From contig NZ_QGHA01000003.1 in NCBI RefSeq assembly GCF_003148845.1, positions 584,377-648,376 on the forward strand: 64,000 nucleotides of DNA. The letters run 5' to 3'. The notes under the pieces were generated by a model. It was not told where the DNA came from. It did not search any database and worked only from the letters and a program-made list of their open reading frames with translations. The DNA comes from Mucilaginibacter oryzae. Its GTDB lineage: Bacteria > Bacteroidota > Bacteroidia > Sphingobacteriales > Sphingobacteriaceae. Positions 24,775 to 33,703 of the stretch are shown here, one piece after another (the stretch's first letter is position 1; each line of letters starts with the position of its first letter). Made by a program: the position numbers and the translations under genes.

Positions 24775-26265
24775 TTATTCCCAGCTATCCATCAGGTGCA
24801 TGGTATCTTTCAAATCGGTATAAAGCTTTTTGAAAACCGGGAACATGCGGCTGTAAACTTTGTGGTTATTTTTATCAGGTTCAATTATTTCCTGGTGTTC
24901 AACCCGGGTAAGTTGTTCATAACCATGAGGATACAATACCTTAGCGGCAAGATAAACAGCGCCCATAGCTGATGAATCTTCAGATTGCAGCACGGCCAGC
25001 TTTTTACCCGTGATATCGGCCAATGTTTGTGTCCACACCACCGAGCCGGTAAAGCCCCCGCTGATATTTACCTGGTGAATTTCCCCGGAAGCATCTTCTA
25101 AAGTTTTAAGCACATTGTTCAGGGCAAAGCAGATGCCCTCGAGCCCGGCTCGTAAAAAGTGCGAACGGGTATGTACCGGCTTGATATTGAAAAAAGTACC
25201 GCTGGTTTTTGTATCCCAAAGCGGGGCGCGCTCGCCATATAGGTAGGGTAAAAACAACAGGCCTTCGCTGCCCGCCGGTACAGTTGCTATTTCGTTAAAC
25301 AACGCATCGTAATCGGCACCAACCGGGTTTTCTTTTTTCAGGAAATTCTTTAACAGCCAGTTCAGCGCTATCCCACCGTTGTTTACCGCGCCGCCACAAA
25401 CAAAAGTTTGCTCATCAAGCAGGTAGTTAAACACCATCGCTTCAAAATTATAAACCGGTTTAGAATGGGTTATCCTTACCGCGCCGCTGGTGCCGATAGT
25501 TAAAGCGGCTATCCCCTCGCCTGTGGTATGGCTGCCTAAATTGGCACAAGCGCCATCGCTTGCCCCTATAACAAAAGGTGTTTGAGCGTTAATTGCGGTT
25601 AGTGCTACCACATCGTTTTTTACATGAGTACGGTAATAAGTGGTATTAACAGGCTGCGATAATTTAATTGCCGGTATCCCGATCAGTTCGAGGGCTTCAC
25701 TACTCCAATTCCTGGCAACAATATCAAACATTCCCGTAGCCGAAGCTATGGAATAATCGATCTCAAAAACTTCAAACAGCCTGAACCAGATGTATTCTTT
25801 AATGGATATAAATTTACCTGCCGATTCAAAAACATTAGTTTCGTTAACCTTGAGCCATAACAACTTATTTAAAGGCGACATGGGATGAATAGCCGTACCA
25901 CAATGATGATACAGTGAGGCCCCCTTTGGAGTTGTTCTTAATGCCTGGGCAATGTTTTCACTTCGGGCGTCAGCCCAGGTAATCATCGGGTATAAAGCTA
26001 CTCCTACATCATTAACAGGAATAATACTGTGCATGGCACTGCTCAGGCTTACAGCCTGCGGGCTGCCCAATTTAGCGGTGACATCTGAAAGGCATTTTAC
26101 AAAAGCATTCCAGATCAGTTCAGGATCCTGCTCACTATAGCCCGGTTGCGGACTGCTGATCAGGTAATGTGCCGATACCGTGCCTAAAGCCTCGCCGGTT
26201 AAACTGATGGCTACAGCTTTGGTGCTGCCTGTCCCTATATCAATGCCTAAAATATATGCCTGCAT
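24775..26265 (-). CDS. FGGY-family carbohydrate kinase, probably gluconokinase
   Basis: 496 residues from the ATG at 26265; the longer frame begins with TTG. The N-terminal ATPase motif is YILGIDIGTGSTKAVAI, followed by the QDPELIWNAF helix, the FGGY signatures MHSIIPVNDVG...TWADARS and GGAVNNGGIALNW, and the C-terminal GGFTGS phosphate loop. The closest-looking relatives phosphorylate gluconate; xylulose or glycerol are less likely but not excluded. No permease gene is adjacent. Its end is 3 bp from the convergent PAP2_C gene. Confidence 0.85.
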   Translation of the reverse strand: MQAYILGIDIGTGSTKAVAISLTGEALGTVSAHYLISSPQPGYSEQDPELIWNAFVKCLSDVTAKLGSPQAVSLSSAMHSIIPVNDVGVALYPMITWADARSENIAQALRTTPKGASLYHHCGTAIHPMSPLNKLLWLKVNETNVFESAGKFISIKEYIWFRLFEVFEIDYSIASATGMFDIVARNWSSEALELIGIPAIKLSQPVNTTYYRTHVKNDVVALTAINAQTPFVIGASDGACANLGSHTTGEGIAALTIGTSGAVRITHSKPVYNFEAMVFNYLLDEQTFVCGGAVNNGGIALNWLLKNFLKKENPVGADYDALFNEIATVPAGSEGLLFLPYLYGERAPLWDTKTSGTFFNIKPVHTRSHFLRAGLEGICFALNNVLKTLEDASGEIHQVNISGGFTGSVVWTQTLADITGKKLAVLQSEDSSAMGAVYLAAKVLYPHGYEQLTRVEHQEIIEPDKNNHKVYSRMFPVFKKLYTDLKDTMHLMDSWE

Positions 26266-26373
26266 GGGTGATGTATTTGAGGCCAAAATAGCAAACAGAA
26301 CCGGGATTTGGGGGGATTTTTAGGATTATGGGATTGGATAAACAATTTGTCTGACAAAATCGTAAATCCCGAT

Positions 26374-26829
26374 TCATATACCCTTCACATACCCCGGCAA
26401 CTCTTCAATAAACCGATAAGTACAATTTTCATGATCTATCGAACAATAGTAATGCTGCAAGCCGTTGCTCACGGCCAACAAGGCAACTTTATGCACCATA
26501 TTATACCTTGCAATTTGGTCGAATGTTTTTTGATCGATGGTAACCGAGGGCGCTTTGCACTCCACCATTAATATCCGGCGGCCGTCGGGGTTAAAAACCA
26601 CAATATCGGTGCGTTTTTGTAGGGTGTTAAGCTTAAGGCCTCCCTCCAGTTTGATGAGCGAGCGGGGATAGTTTTTTTGCCTGATGAGGTATTGTACGAA
26701 ATGCTGCCTTACCCACTCCTCGGGGGTGATGATGATGTTTTTTTTTCGGATCTCGTCAAACAAGGTCAACGTACCCTGATCATCGCTTATTTTGAACGGG
26801 TATGGCGGAAGATTAAGGGGCCGGAGCAT
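26374..26829 (-). CDS. HsdR_N-domain protein (type I restriction R-subunit N-terminal domain only)
   Basis: 151 residues from the ATG at 26829. The restriction-endonuclease-like core is seen in the KRTDIVVFNPDGRRILMVEC-K stretch: the Asp and the later Glu-x-Lys form the PD-(D/E)xK site. No helicase or methylase parts are present, so this is a free-standing domain, as often seen in Bacteroidota. The role is unknown: DNA repair or a remnant of restriction. It is divergent from holA. Confidence 0.82.
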   Translation of the reverse strand: MLRPLNLPPYPFKISDDQGTLTLFDEIRKKNIIITPEEWVRQHFVQYLIRQKNYPRSLIKLEGGLKLNTLQKRTDIVVFNPDGRRILMVECKAPSVTIDQKTFDQIARYNMVHKVALLAVSNGLQHYYCSIDHENCTYRFIEELPGYVKGI

Positions 26830-26967
26830 TTTGTTGTTACGTGTTAAGTTCTGAGTTGGTAGTTCTGAGTCCAACTTCAAAAGTAAAAAATATCCGCTTA
26901 GCATCCCGCTAAATAAAAATACATTCCACTTTTGCCTTACTACTTAGTACTTTTGGCTTTATAAAAG

Positions 26968-27990
26968 ATGACCGCGCCCGAGATACTTAAAGACCTTAAA
27001 AACCGTAAATACAAACCCCTGTACCTGCTGCACGGCGATGAACCCTATTTTATCGACCTGATTAGTAATTACGTTGAGCATCAACTGCTGCCCGAGCACG
27101 AGCGGGGCTTTAACCAAACGGTGGTTTACGGCAAGGATACCGATATCATGACCGTACTTAACGCGGCCAAGCGCTACCCAATGATGGCCGATTACCAGGT
27201 GGTACTGGTAAAGGAAGCCCAGGATATGAAGTGGGGCAAGGAAGACGACAGTAAAAAAACACTCGACCCGGTGCTTAGCTACCTCGAAAACCCGCTGCCC
27301 AGTACCATACTTGTTTTTTGTTATAAATACGGCAAGTTTGATAAACGCAAAAAAACTTACAAGGCCATTGATAAGCACGGGATAGTATTTGAATCGGCTA
27401 CGTTGTATGATAATAAGATTCCGGGCTGGGTTGAAAGCTATGTAAGCGAAAAGGGCTATAAAATAAACACACAGGCATCGGCCATGATAGCCGAGTACCT
27501 GGGTAACGACCTGGCCAAAATAGCCAACGAGCTTGAAAAGCTGATGCTGAACGTGAGCAGCGGCCAGGAGATTACCCTGAAACACATCCATGATAACATC
27601 GGCATCAGTAAAGAATACAATGTGTTTGAGCTGCAAACGGCCCTTACCAAAAAAGATGCCTTTAAGGTTAACCAGATCATCAATTATTTTGAGGCCAACC
27701 CCAAATCAAACCCCATTGTGCTGGTATTAGGCAACCTGAACAATTTTTTCAGCAAGGTACTGGTGTATCATTACGTAAAAGATAAAACCCCGCAAAACCT
27801 GGCTAAAGAAATGAGCGTAAACCCCTATTTTATTAAAGATTACGAACAGGCCGCCCGCAATTACCCCCTTGGCAAGGTTTTCCAGGTGATCAGCTACCTG
27901 CGCGAGTACGATTTAAAAAGCAAAGGCGTTGAATCAAACGCGCCGCATGGCGAGCTGATGAAAGAGCTGATGTTTAAGATATTACACTAA
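26968..27990 (+). CDS. holA: DNA polymerase III subunit delta
   Basis: 340 residues, full length for HolA. The N-terminus KPLYLLHGDEPYFIDLISNY is the degenerate AAA+ P-loop region; DLAKIANELEKLMLNV and FELQTALTKKDAFKVNQII are typical mid and C-terminal helices. It is the clamp-loader wrench that opens the sliding clamp. A perfect TAnnTTTG -7 box, TACTTTTG, lies at 26948-26955, but only 13 bp from the nearest TTTG upstream, so the -33 element is uncertain. Confidence 0.92.
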   Translation: MTAPEILKDLKNRKYKPLYLLHGDEPYFIDLISNYVEHQLLPEHERGFNQTVVYGKDTDIMTVLNAAKRYPMMADYQVVLVKEAQDMKWGKEDDSKKTLDPVLSYLENPLPSTILVFCYKYGKFDKRKKTYKAIDKHGIVFESATLYDNKIPGWVESYVSEKGYKINTQASAMIAEYLGNDLAKIANELEKLMLNVSSGQEITLKHIHDNIGISKEYNVFELQTALTKKDAFKVNQIINYFEANPKSNPIVLVLGNLNNFFSKVLVYHYVKDKTPQNLAKEMSVNPYFIKDYEQAARNYPLGKVFQVISYLREYDLKSKGVESNAPHGELMKELMFKILH

Positions 27991-28003
27991 ATCTGGTCGG
28001 CGC

Positions 28004-28987
28004 TTATTGAAATAATTTGGTAGCTATCTGAACAGTTTGCCCTTTATTTACGGTGATGTTAGGGATTGTTTTACTTGTTATTTTATCTAAGCCTTTATAA
28101 CTTTCAATTTTCACCGAAAACGGATTTTCAGTATTTAACACTTTGAAGGAAAAGGTATGATTTACCTGGCCCCAATTGTTGTAAACTCCGTAATAATTTG
28201 AAGCCAAATCGGTTCGTATCCCTTCTGCTTTGGCTTTATCTATATTGTAATAATATAGTTCATTGTTTACATAAATTCGTAGGTATGACGTTTGTTCTGG
28301 TATAGCATCTGTTATTGTTACTAATACCTTTCCAACTACGCGCTCAGGAGTTATAGTTTGTTCTAAATCAGCTGCGGATACCTTTAGAGGGGCTTTATAA
28401 ACAAATGCATCATCCATCAGCATAAAGAAAGGGTTGTGATCGTTAGCAGGATAAAATTTTGCTTCAGCAAGCGGATTGTCGGGATATACCTGTCCTGCTA
28501 ATGGAATTTTCCAAAACTCCATCGGATTATTCATTCCCCCGCGCTGCGTACCAGCTGTAATTACCAGGGTGTAATTACCAGCCTTTAGCGAATCGGTTAT
28601 CGTACCAAAAGAGGTTGAGTTATTAATTTCCTGTCTGGAGTTGTTCTCTATCCTAAACAATTTATCGATTTCATCGGGTGATAAGTTTTCTTCCAGACGA
28701 CTAACCTGCGTGCCTGCAGAATCATAAACCATATACATAATTTTAGGGTAGTATTTATCGTCTGCAGGTAATACTGTCACATTCGGCGTTAATGCATTGT
28801 TCCGCAAGGATGTATTAATAGGTGTTACGGTTTTGGTAAAACCTGCTACAATAAAGGTTACCTTGTATTTTGGGGGCTTATCGTTTTTAACAACAGGAGG
28901 CTGAGGAGGCAAAACCGGCAGTGAAGCGTTCTTTTTGCAAGAGCAAATTACCGTTAGCATAACAAAAAGCAACATCAGGTTTTTCAT
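28004..28987 (-). CDS. Lipoprotein of unknown function
   Basis: 327 residues from the ATG at 28987, chosen because it begins a compact lipoprotein signal (MKNLMLLFVMLTVICSCKK) with the lipobox Cys near residue 17. A Pro-rich linker (LPPQPPVVKNDKPP) precedes repeated beta-sandwich-like segments (YKVTFIVAGFTKTVTPI, SDSL-KAGNYTLVITAG). No family is recognised. It stands alone between holA and a small membrane protein gene. Confidence 0.8.
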   Translation of the reverse strand: MKNLMLLFVMLTVICSCKKNASLPVLPPQPPVVKNDKPPKYKVTFIVAGFTKTVTPINTSLRNNALTPNVTVLPADDKYYPKIMYMVYDSAGTQVSRLEENLSPDEIDKLFRIENNSRQEINNSTSFGTITDSLKAGNYTLVITAGTQRGGMNNPMEFWKIPLAGQVYPDNPLAEAKFYPANDHNPFFMLMDDAFVYKAPLKVSAADLEQTITPERVVGKVLVTITDAIPEQTSYLRIYVNNELYYYNIDKAKAEGIRTDLASNYYGVYNNWGQVNHTFSFKVLNTENPFSVKIESYKGLDKITSKTIPNITVNKGQTVQIATKLFQ

Positions 28988-29070
28988 GACAGGTTTAAAT
29001 TTTGTAATTACCAAGGTAATAGAAATAGAACATCCGGCAAAAAAAATCCTTAATATTGTGCATTATATCT

Positions 29071-29493
29071 ATGGAGCTTACATTAAAAACTAAGGCAAAC
29101 ACAGCTTCCAACCTTCTCCGGGCATCGGCAGTGTTATATCTGGTTGATTATTATTTGATTGGCGGCAGGTTTGCATCGTACAGCATGGTAATAGCCATGT
29201 GCGTAGTTTTGTGCATTTTGCTGGTGTTAGCCATGTTTATACGGGCCGGGCATGCCTGGCCAAAATGGGTTTTGCTTGTTTTACTGATCCTTACCATCAC
29301 ACCCGATATAATTGGTTTGCCATCAACTATCCGCCAGAATATCGCCGCCGCATTGATGGCTATAGTCATTGATTTGATGCTGCTAACGGCACTGGTGCTG
29401 CTTTTTATAAAGGGCAAGGATGATGACCAGGAGCTTGCAGATACCGATATAACCACTAAGCAGGTTAACGATGAACCGGCGGAAGGTGTTTAA
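29071..29493 (+). CDS. Four-helix membrane protein, unknown
   Basis: 140 residues from the ATG at 29071; the longer frame would start at TTG. Four hydrophobic segments are visible (NLLRASAVLYLVDYYLIG, MVIAMCVVLCILLVLAMF, WVLLVLLILTITPDIIGL, AIVIDLMLLTALVLLFI) with an acidic C-terminal tail. No family is recognised. Its 3' end overlaps the convergent next gene by 29 bp. Confidence 0.75.
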   Translation: MELTLKTKANTASNLLRASAVLYLVDYYLIGGRFASYSMVIAMCVVLCILLVLAMFIRAGHAWPKWVLLVLLILTITPDIIGLPSTIRQNIAAALMAIVIDLMLLTALVLLFIKGKDDDQELADTDITTKQVNDEPAEGV

Positions 29494-30115
29494 ATATCAA
29501 TGAAAATGCAAATATCAGCGAAACGATAATCAACAGAAAGTACAACGTTTTGCGAAGATCTTTGATGTCGCGGTTTTCCTTTAATACCAAAAGCCTGAAT
29601 GGTTCAACAAACAAGGTTAATACAATAAACAAAAAAGCAAACGTTAACGAAACGGGTTCGTAATTAGAAAAGCCGTTGATTTTATTATTGAAAAATCCTA
29701 TTAAAAGAGGTATATTCCATCCTATAATAAAAACGATAATGGCCGTTGTTTTAATAGGGAACCGGCCTTGTTCCTGTAGCTTTTTTACCTGGTACCATGT
29801 TGATTGATCATGCACTCTCTCTTTGTCAAAAAGTCCGGTCGCTTTTATACTTTCAATAATGCTGTGGAATGGGGTCGTACTTGTAAAAACTATCTTTTTG
29901 GGATAGGAGTTTACGGTGTGATTTATCCTGATTCCGCCGACACTTAGTCCCGGTGCAGGCTCAATAGAAGTAATATCCCCTGCATTGAAAAATACTTGCC
30001 CGGCAAAACCCATATTTATTGATAACATATCGGCGGTAACACTTAATGTTGCCAAAGGCCAGGTAGCACTGGCATTGCCTATGTATCCTCCGCCGGTAAT
30101 TTTAAATTCATTCAT
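29465..30115 (-). CDS. Membrane protein with N-terminal PH-like domain, unknown
   Basis: 216 residues. Residues 1-95 are beta-rich (GGYIGNASATWPLATLSVTA, FFNAGDITSIEPAPGL) like the small bacterial PH-type domains; three membrane segments follow near 120-140, 155-172 and 190-207. Function unknown. The start ATG at 30115 is well placed; the stop lies inside the convergent neighbour. Confidence 0.75.
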   Translation of the reverse strand: MNEFKITGGGYIGNASATWPLATLSVTADMLSINMGFAGQVFFNAGDITSIEPAPGLSVGGIRINHTVNSYPKKIVFTSTTPFHSIIESIKATGLFDKERVHDQSTWYQVKKLQEQGRFPIKTTAIIVFIIGWNIPLLIGFFNNKINGFSNYEPVSLTFAFLFIVLTLFVEPFRLLVLKENRDIKDLRKTLYFLLIIVSLIFAFSLIFKHLPPVHR

Positions 30116-30470
30116 TTGTGAAGTATGGTTTAGCTATCAGAGGCTGAAGATAATTGAAAATGCAACTATCTGCAATTAGAGTGAAAGATCAACGTATTGT
30201 TTATTCACCTAAAATTCTTGTTATGATACTTTTATTTTGTGGAATATCTGAGCCGGGAAATCAAAGCTTGCCAAAAGTGCTGCAGCTACACTCAGGGTTT
30301 ATTGGCAGAGGAGTCCGGGGCGACCGAACCTTGACATTGATCAGCGTCGGCCCTACATAACACTCCATCCCATAATTTTAATGTAACAATCCCTTACCTA
30401 AGGCACCGGGCATTTTACTTTATGCGTGCTTTTTTACATTTTTACGCTAGATTAAAATCACAACGTTTAC
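30116..30470. other. Intergenic region without a gene
   Basis: 355 bp holding the promoter of the EVE gene. An open frame of 68 codons on the plus strand has no RBS or protein-like composition. A weak GC-rich fold is possible around 30315-30350. Confidence 0.4.
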
Positions 30471-30878
30471 ATGCAGCATTGGTTAGTTAAAAGTGAGCCC
30501 TTTAAATATAGCTGGGAAAAATTTAATAAAGATGGCCGTACCTTTTGGGATGGCGTACGCAATTACCAGGCCCGCAATAACCTGCGCGCCATGCAGGAGG
30601 GCGACCTGGTGCTGTTTTACCATAGTAATGAAGGCAAAGAGATTGTTGGCGTAGCCAAAGTTGTGAAGGAAGCCTACCAGGACCCAACTACCGATGATAC
30701 CAACTGGGTAGTGGTAGACCTGTCGCCGGTTGAAACGCTGAAAACGCCGGTAACCCTCGAACAGATCAAAGCCGACCCGAAACTACAGGATATCGGTCTG
30801 GTAAAACAGGGCCGCCTGTCGGTGATGGGGTTAAAACGCGAGGAGTTTGATTACATTTTAGAACTGGGCAGCAAATGA
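30471..30878 (+). CDS. EVE-domain protein
   Basis: 135 residues, a complete EVE domain: WLVKSEPFKYSWEKF at the start, the FWDGVRNYQARNNLRAM helix, GDLVLFYHSNEGKEIVGVAK, and a C-terminal RLSVMGLKREEFDYIL. EVE domains, related to PUA and YTH, bind modified bases and are found as single-domain proteins in many bacteria. Its stop overlaps the next gene's start (ATGA), so the two are probably co-transcribed. Confidence 0.93.
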   Translation: MQHWLVKSEPFKYSWEKFNKDGRTFWDGVRNYQARNNLRAMQEGDLVLFYHSNEGKEIVGVAKVVKEAYQDPTTDDTNWVVVDLSPVETLKTPVTLEQIKADPKLQDIGLVKQGRLSVMGLKREEFDYILELGSK

Positions 30879-32002
30879 GGTTTGGCTACGCTTACCTCCG
30901 TCGTTTTTTTCAATCGGGATTTGTAGTTGCGTTATTGATATCGCCCACTTTAGTTAAGGCGCAGGATGTTTTTAGTGCTTTCGCTAATTTATTTACGGTG
31001 CCCGATAATTATGTGGTAAGGCATGTAAAACAGCCACCGGTAATTGATGGCGATGTGGATGACGCGGTATGGCAGCAGGCCAAATGGAGTGCCGATTTCC
31101 AGGATATTGAAGGCGATTTGAAGCCCAAACCGCCACTGCAAACCAATGTCAAAATGCTTTGGGATGATAGCTGCCTGTACGTGGCGGCGCGTTTATATGA
31201 TCCGCAGGTGTGGGCAACGCTCACCCATCATGATGATATTATTTACCTGGATAACGATTTTGAGATTTTTATCGACCCTTTAAACAGTACCCATAACTAC
31301 TACGAGATTGAGGTAAACGCCCTCAACACCATTTTTGATTTGTTTTTAACCCGCCCCTACCGCAACGGTGGTACCGCGGTTACCGGCTGGGACGCGCATG
31401 GATTGCGGTCGGCCGTAAAAATACAGGGCACACTCAACAATACAGCAGATACTGACCAGGGCTGGACGGTTGAAATGGCTATCCCTTTTACTGCCCTGCA
31501 CGATGGTTTTAGCAAAGTAAAAATGAAGCACGGCACACTATGGCGCATCAATTTTTCGCGCGTGGAGTATGATACCCGGGTAGTAAACGGCAAAAACGTA
31601 AAACTTAAGGATGCCGGGGGCCGCGACCTGCCCGAACATAACTGGGTGTGGAGCAACCAGGGGCTTATTGCCATGCACTACCCCGAGCGCTGGGGCTATT
31701 TGCTCTTCAGCGATCATGAGGCCGACGATGTAACTTTCGGGATGCCTTATGCCGAAGAACAGAAAAAATATCTCTGGCTGATCTATTACAAACAGAAAGA
31801 GTGGCAGACAGCGCATCACGAATATGCGCTGTCATTAAAAAAGCTCCATATTGCTCCGCAAATAACCATCACCGGCTATCCTAACGAGCTGAAACTGGAG
31901 GCTACCCCTCACCAGTTTACAGCCTATGTTACCGATAGCAAAACAAGGTTAACCTATATGATTAATCAGGATGGCCTGGTACAGCAACAGCTAACCCCTT
32001 AA
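30875..32002 (+). CDS. Secreted CBM9-like carbohydrate-binding protein
   Basis: 375 residues with a signal peptide ending about residue 31 (SPTLVKAQD). Residues 40-290 match the family-9-like domain: VIDGDVDDAVWQQAKW, MLWDDSCLYVAARLYD, DNDFEIFIDPLNSTHNYYEI, WTVEMAIPF. These domains bind sugar chains or serve as lectin-like partners of secreted glycosidases. The C-terminal 90 residues are unassigned. The gene overlaps the EVE gene by 4 bp and is followed after 4 bp by a secreted GH-like gene, so the last two likely act on the same polysaccharide. Confidence 0.85.
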   Translation: MRFGYAYLRRFFQSGFVVALLISPTLVKAQDVFSAFANLFTVPDNYVVRHVKQPPVIDGDVDDAVWQQAKWSADFQDIEGDLKPKPPLQTNVKMLWDDSCLYVAARLYDPQVWATLTHHDDIIYLDNDFEIFIDPLNSTHNYYEIEVNALNTIFDLFLTRPYRNGGTAVTGWDAHGLRSAVKIQGTLNNTADTDQGWTVEMAIPFTALHDGFSKVKMKHGTLWRINFSRVEYDTRVVNGKNVKLKDAGGRDLPEHNWVWSNQGLIAMHYPERWGYLLFSDHEADDVTFGMPYAEEQKKYLWLIYYKQKEWQTAHHEYALSLKKLHIAPQITITGYPNELKLEATPHQFTAYVTDSKTRLTYMINQDGLVQQQLTP

Positions 32003-32006
32003 CCCC

Positions 32007-33092
32007 ATGAATAAGCGCGAATTTTTGAAAGCCGGTTTGATGGCCGGTGTGGCGGCGCAGTTGCCGCTGCTAAGCAACGCGGCAGTTGAAACAGCCAAAA
32101 GCAATAAAAAAAAGGCAATGAAAAACTGGGTATGGACCAACCCCGACCCAAAAGATACCGACGACCAGCTGGCGGCGCGGTATACGGCTTTCAAAGAAGC
32201 AGGCATAACGGGTGTTTTTTTTGAGGCCGACAGCGAGCGCCATTTCCGCGCGGCCAAAGCCAAAGGCCTGGAGGCCCACCGCTGGATCTGGACCTTTAAC
32301 CGCGCCGAACTGGTTACCGAAAAACCCGAATGGTACAGCAAAAACCGCAAAGGCGAATCGTGTGCCGACCATCCGCCTTATGTGCAGTATTATCGCTGGC
32401 TATGCCCCTCGCGCCCCGAAGTGCAGGAGTACCTTACCAAAACCGCGGATGATATTTTGGCTAAAGACTATGTAGACGGCATCCACCTGGATTATGTACG
32501 CTACTGCGATGTGATATTACCGGTTAACCTGTGGGAACACTACAAGCTTGACCAAACCAAAGAGCTGCCCGAATACGATTTTTGCTACTGCGAAGTTTGC
32601 AAGGCCAAATTTAAAGAGCAATACAACCAGGATCTCGACCATATCCAATACCCTGAAGCAAGCTTATCATGGCGCCTGTTCAGGTACAATAACATTACCC
32701 GGGTGGTTAACGGCATCTCGGCCGTGGCCCATCAGCATAAAAAACAAATAACAGCCGCCGTATTCCCTACCCCCGAAGTAGCCCGCCGCAATGTGCGCCA
32801 GGACTGGACCAACTGGAAAATGGACGGCATTTGCCCCATGATTTACCACGGCTTTTACAAGGAAGGTGTGAGCTGGATAGGTGATGCCGTAGCCGAGGGT
32901 GTGCATTTTTTGGCGGGTAAATTCCCGCTGTATGCCGGGTTATATCTTTCAGATTTTAATAACGATGAGGAGATCCGCACGGGGATACAGGTAGCGCTTA
33001 AAAACGGCGCTATGGGCATATCGTTTTTTGGGAATGTACGGCCAGAAGTGCTGGCGATACTAAAGGACGAGGTTACGGGGTTTAAGGGATAA
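32007..33092 (+). CDS. Secreted glycosyl-hydrolase-like TIM-barrel protein (GH10-like/GHL family)
   Basis: 361 residues. The N-terminus MNKREFLKAGLMAGVAAQLP resembles a Tat/Sec leader of the KREFLK type found in many Bacteroidota enzymes. The barrel shows GITGVFFEADSE, HRWIWTFNR, DYVDGIHLDYVRYCD and MDGICPMIYHGFYK, the layout of putative glycosidases with a catalytic Asp/Glu after the HLDY strand. Substrate unknown; pairing with the CBM9-like protein suggests plant or microbial polysaccharide. A short Cys cluster (FCYCEVCKAKF) might bind metal. The stop codon touches a large repeat array. Confidence 0.8.
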   Translation: MNKREFLKAGLMAGVAAQLPLLSNAAVETAKSNKKKAMKNWVWTNPDPKDTDDQLAARYTAFKEAGITGVFFEADSERHFRAAKAKGLEAHRWIWTFNRAELVTEKPEWYSKNRKGESCADHPPYVQYYRWLCPSRPEVQEYLTKTADDILAKDYVDGIHLDYVRYCDVILPVNLWEHYKLDQTKELPEYDFCYCEVCKAKFKEQYNQDLDHIQYPEASLSWRLFRYNNITRVVNGISAVAHQHKKQITAAVFPTPEVARRNVRQDWTNWKMDGICPMIYHGFYKEGVSWIGDAVAEGVHFLAGKFPLYAGLYLSDFNNDEEIRTGIQVALKNGAMGISFFGNVRPEVLAILKDEVTGFKG

Positions 33093-33545
33093 AAAGCTTG
33101 CGCCAAAAACTTGCGCTCGTTTGCAACGAGCGCTTAATATGGGTTGGCGTTTGCAACGCCAGTGTTCACGTTGTAAACGTAAAACATGTTAAGGACCATT
33201 CTAAAAAGCTTGCGCCAAAAACTTGCGCTCGTTTGCAACGAGCGCTTAATGTGGGCTGGCGTTTGCAACGCCAGTGTTCACGTTATAAACGTAAAACATG
33301 TTAAGTACCTTTTTAAACGGGCGCAAGTAAAAAATAACACTGGCGTTGCAAACGCCAACCCAACGTTAAGCACTCATTTTAAATGAGCGCAAGAAAAATA
33401 ACACGGGCGTTGCAAACGCCAGTGTTCACGTTATAAACGTAAAACATGTTAAGGGCCTTTGTAAACGGGTGCAAGTAAAAAAATAACCCTGGCGTTGCAA
33501 ACGCCAACCCACGTTAAGCACTCATTTTAAATGAGCGCAAGAAAA
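33091..33545. repeat. Palindromic repeat array (two direct 112-bp units plus inverted units)
   Basis: Unit 1 (33091-33202) and unit 2 (33203-33314) are near-identical direct copies. From 33315 the modules continue in mixed or inverted orientation with a 148-bp period (33319 and 33467). Each module is a perfect hairpin with a TGC or GCA centre: CGCTCGTTTGCAACGAGCG, TGGCGTTTGCAACGCCA, and ACGTTATAAACGT-like. No coding value; short frames through it are artefacts. The rest of the gap to 33703 is the glgB promoter region. Confidence 0.9.
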
Positions 33546-33622
33546 AGCCGACTGTCAAACTCTGTAAATCCTGGCTCCCACAAAATAAATTCCCAAAAGC
33601 CTGCATAATATTTTAATCCTGT

Positions 33623-33630
33623 TATATTTG
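33623..33630 (+). promoter_or_regulatory. Candidate -7 box of the glgB promoter
   Basis: TATATTTG is a perfect match to the Bacteroidota TAnnTTTG -7 element, about 73 bp upstream of the glgB ATG. No clear TTTG was found at the -33 position. Confidence 0.5.
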
Positions 33631-33703
33631 ATTGTATATAAACCAAACCCAATCCGGTATTTTGGGTTATCATACCGTACCCTAAAAGGTAATTTCATAT
33701 CTC

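Noticed and set aside
26959..27636. 225-codon frame antisense to holA
   Set aside because: Shadow of holA codon bias; holA is certain.
30154..30360. 68-codon plus-strand frame
   Set aside because: No RBS, no recognisable domain, in a promoter gap.
33091..33545. Possible CRISPR array
   Set aside because: Repeat modules are palindromic, vary in orientation and have no unique spacers of even length; no cas genes are near.
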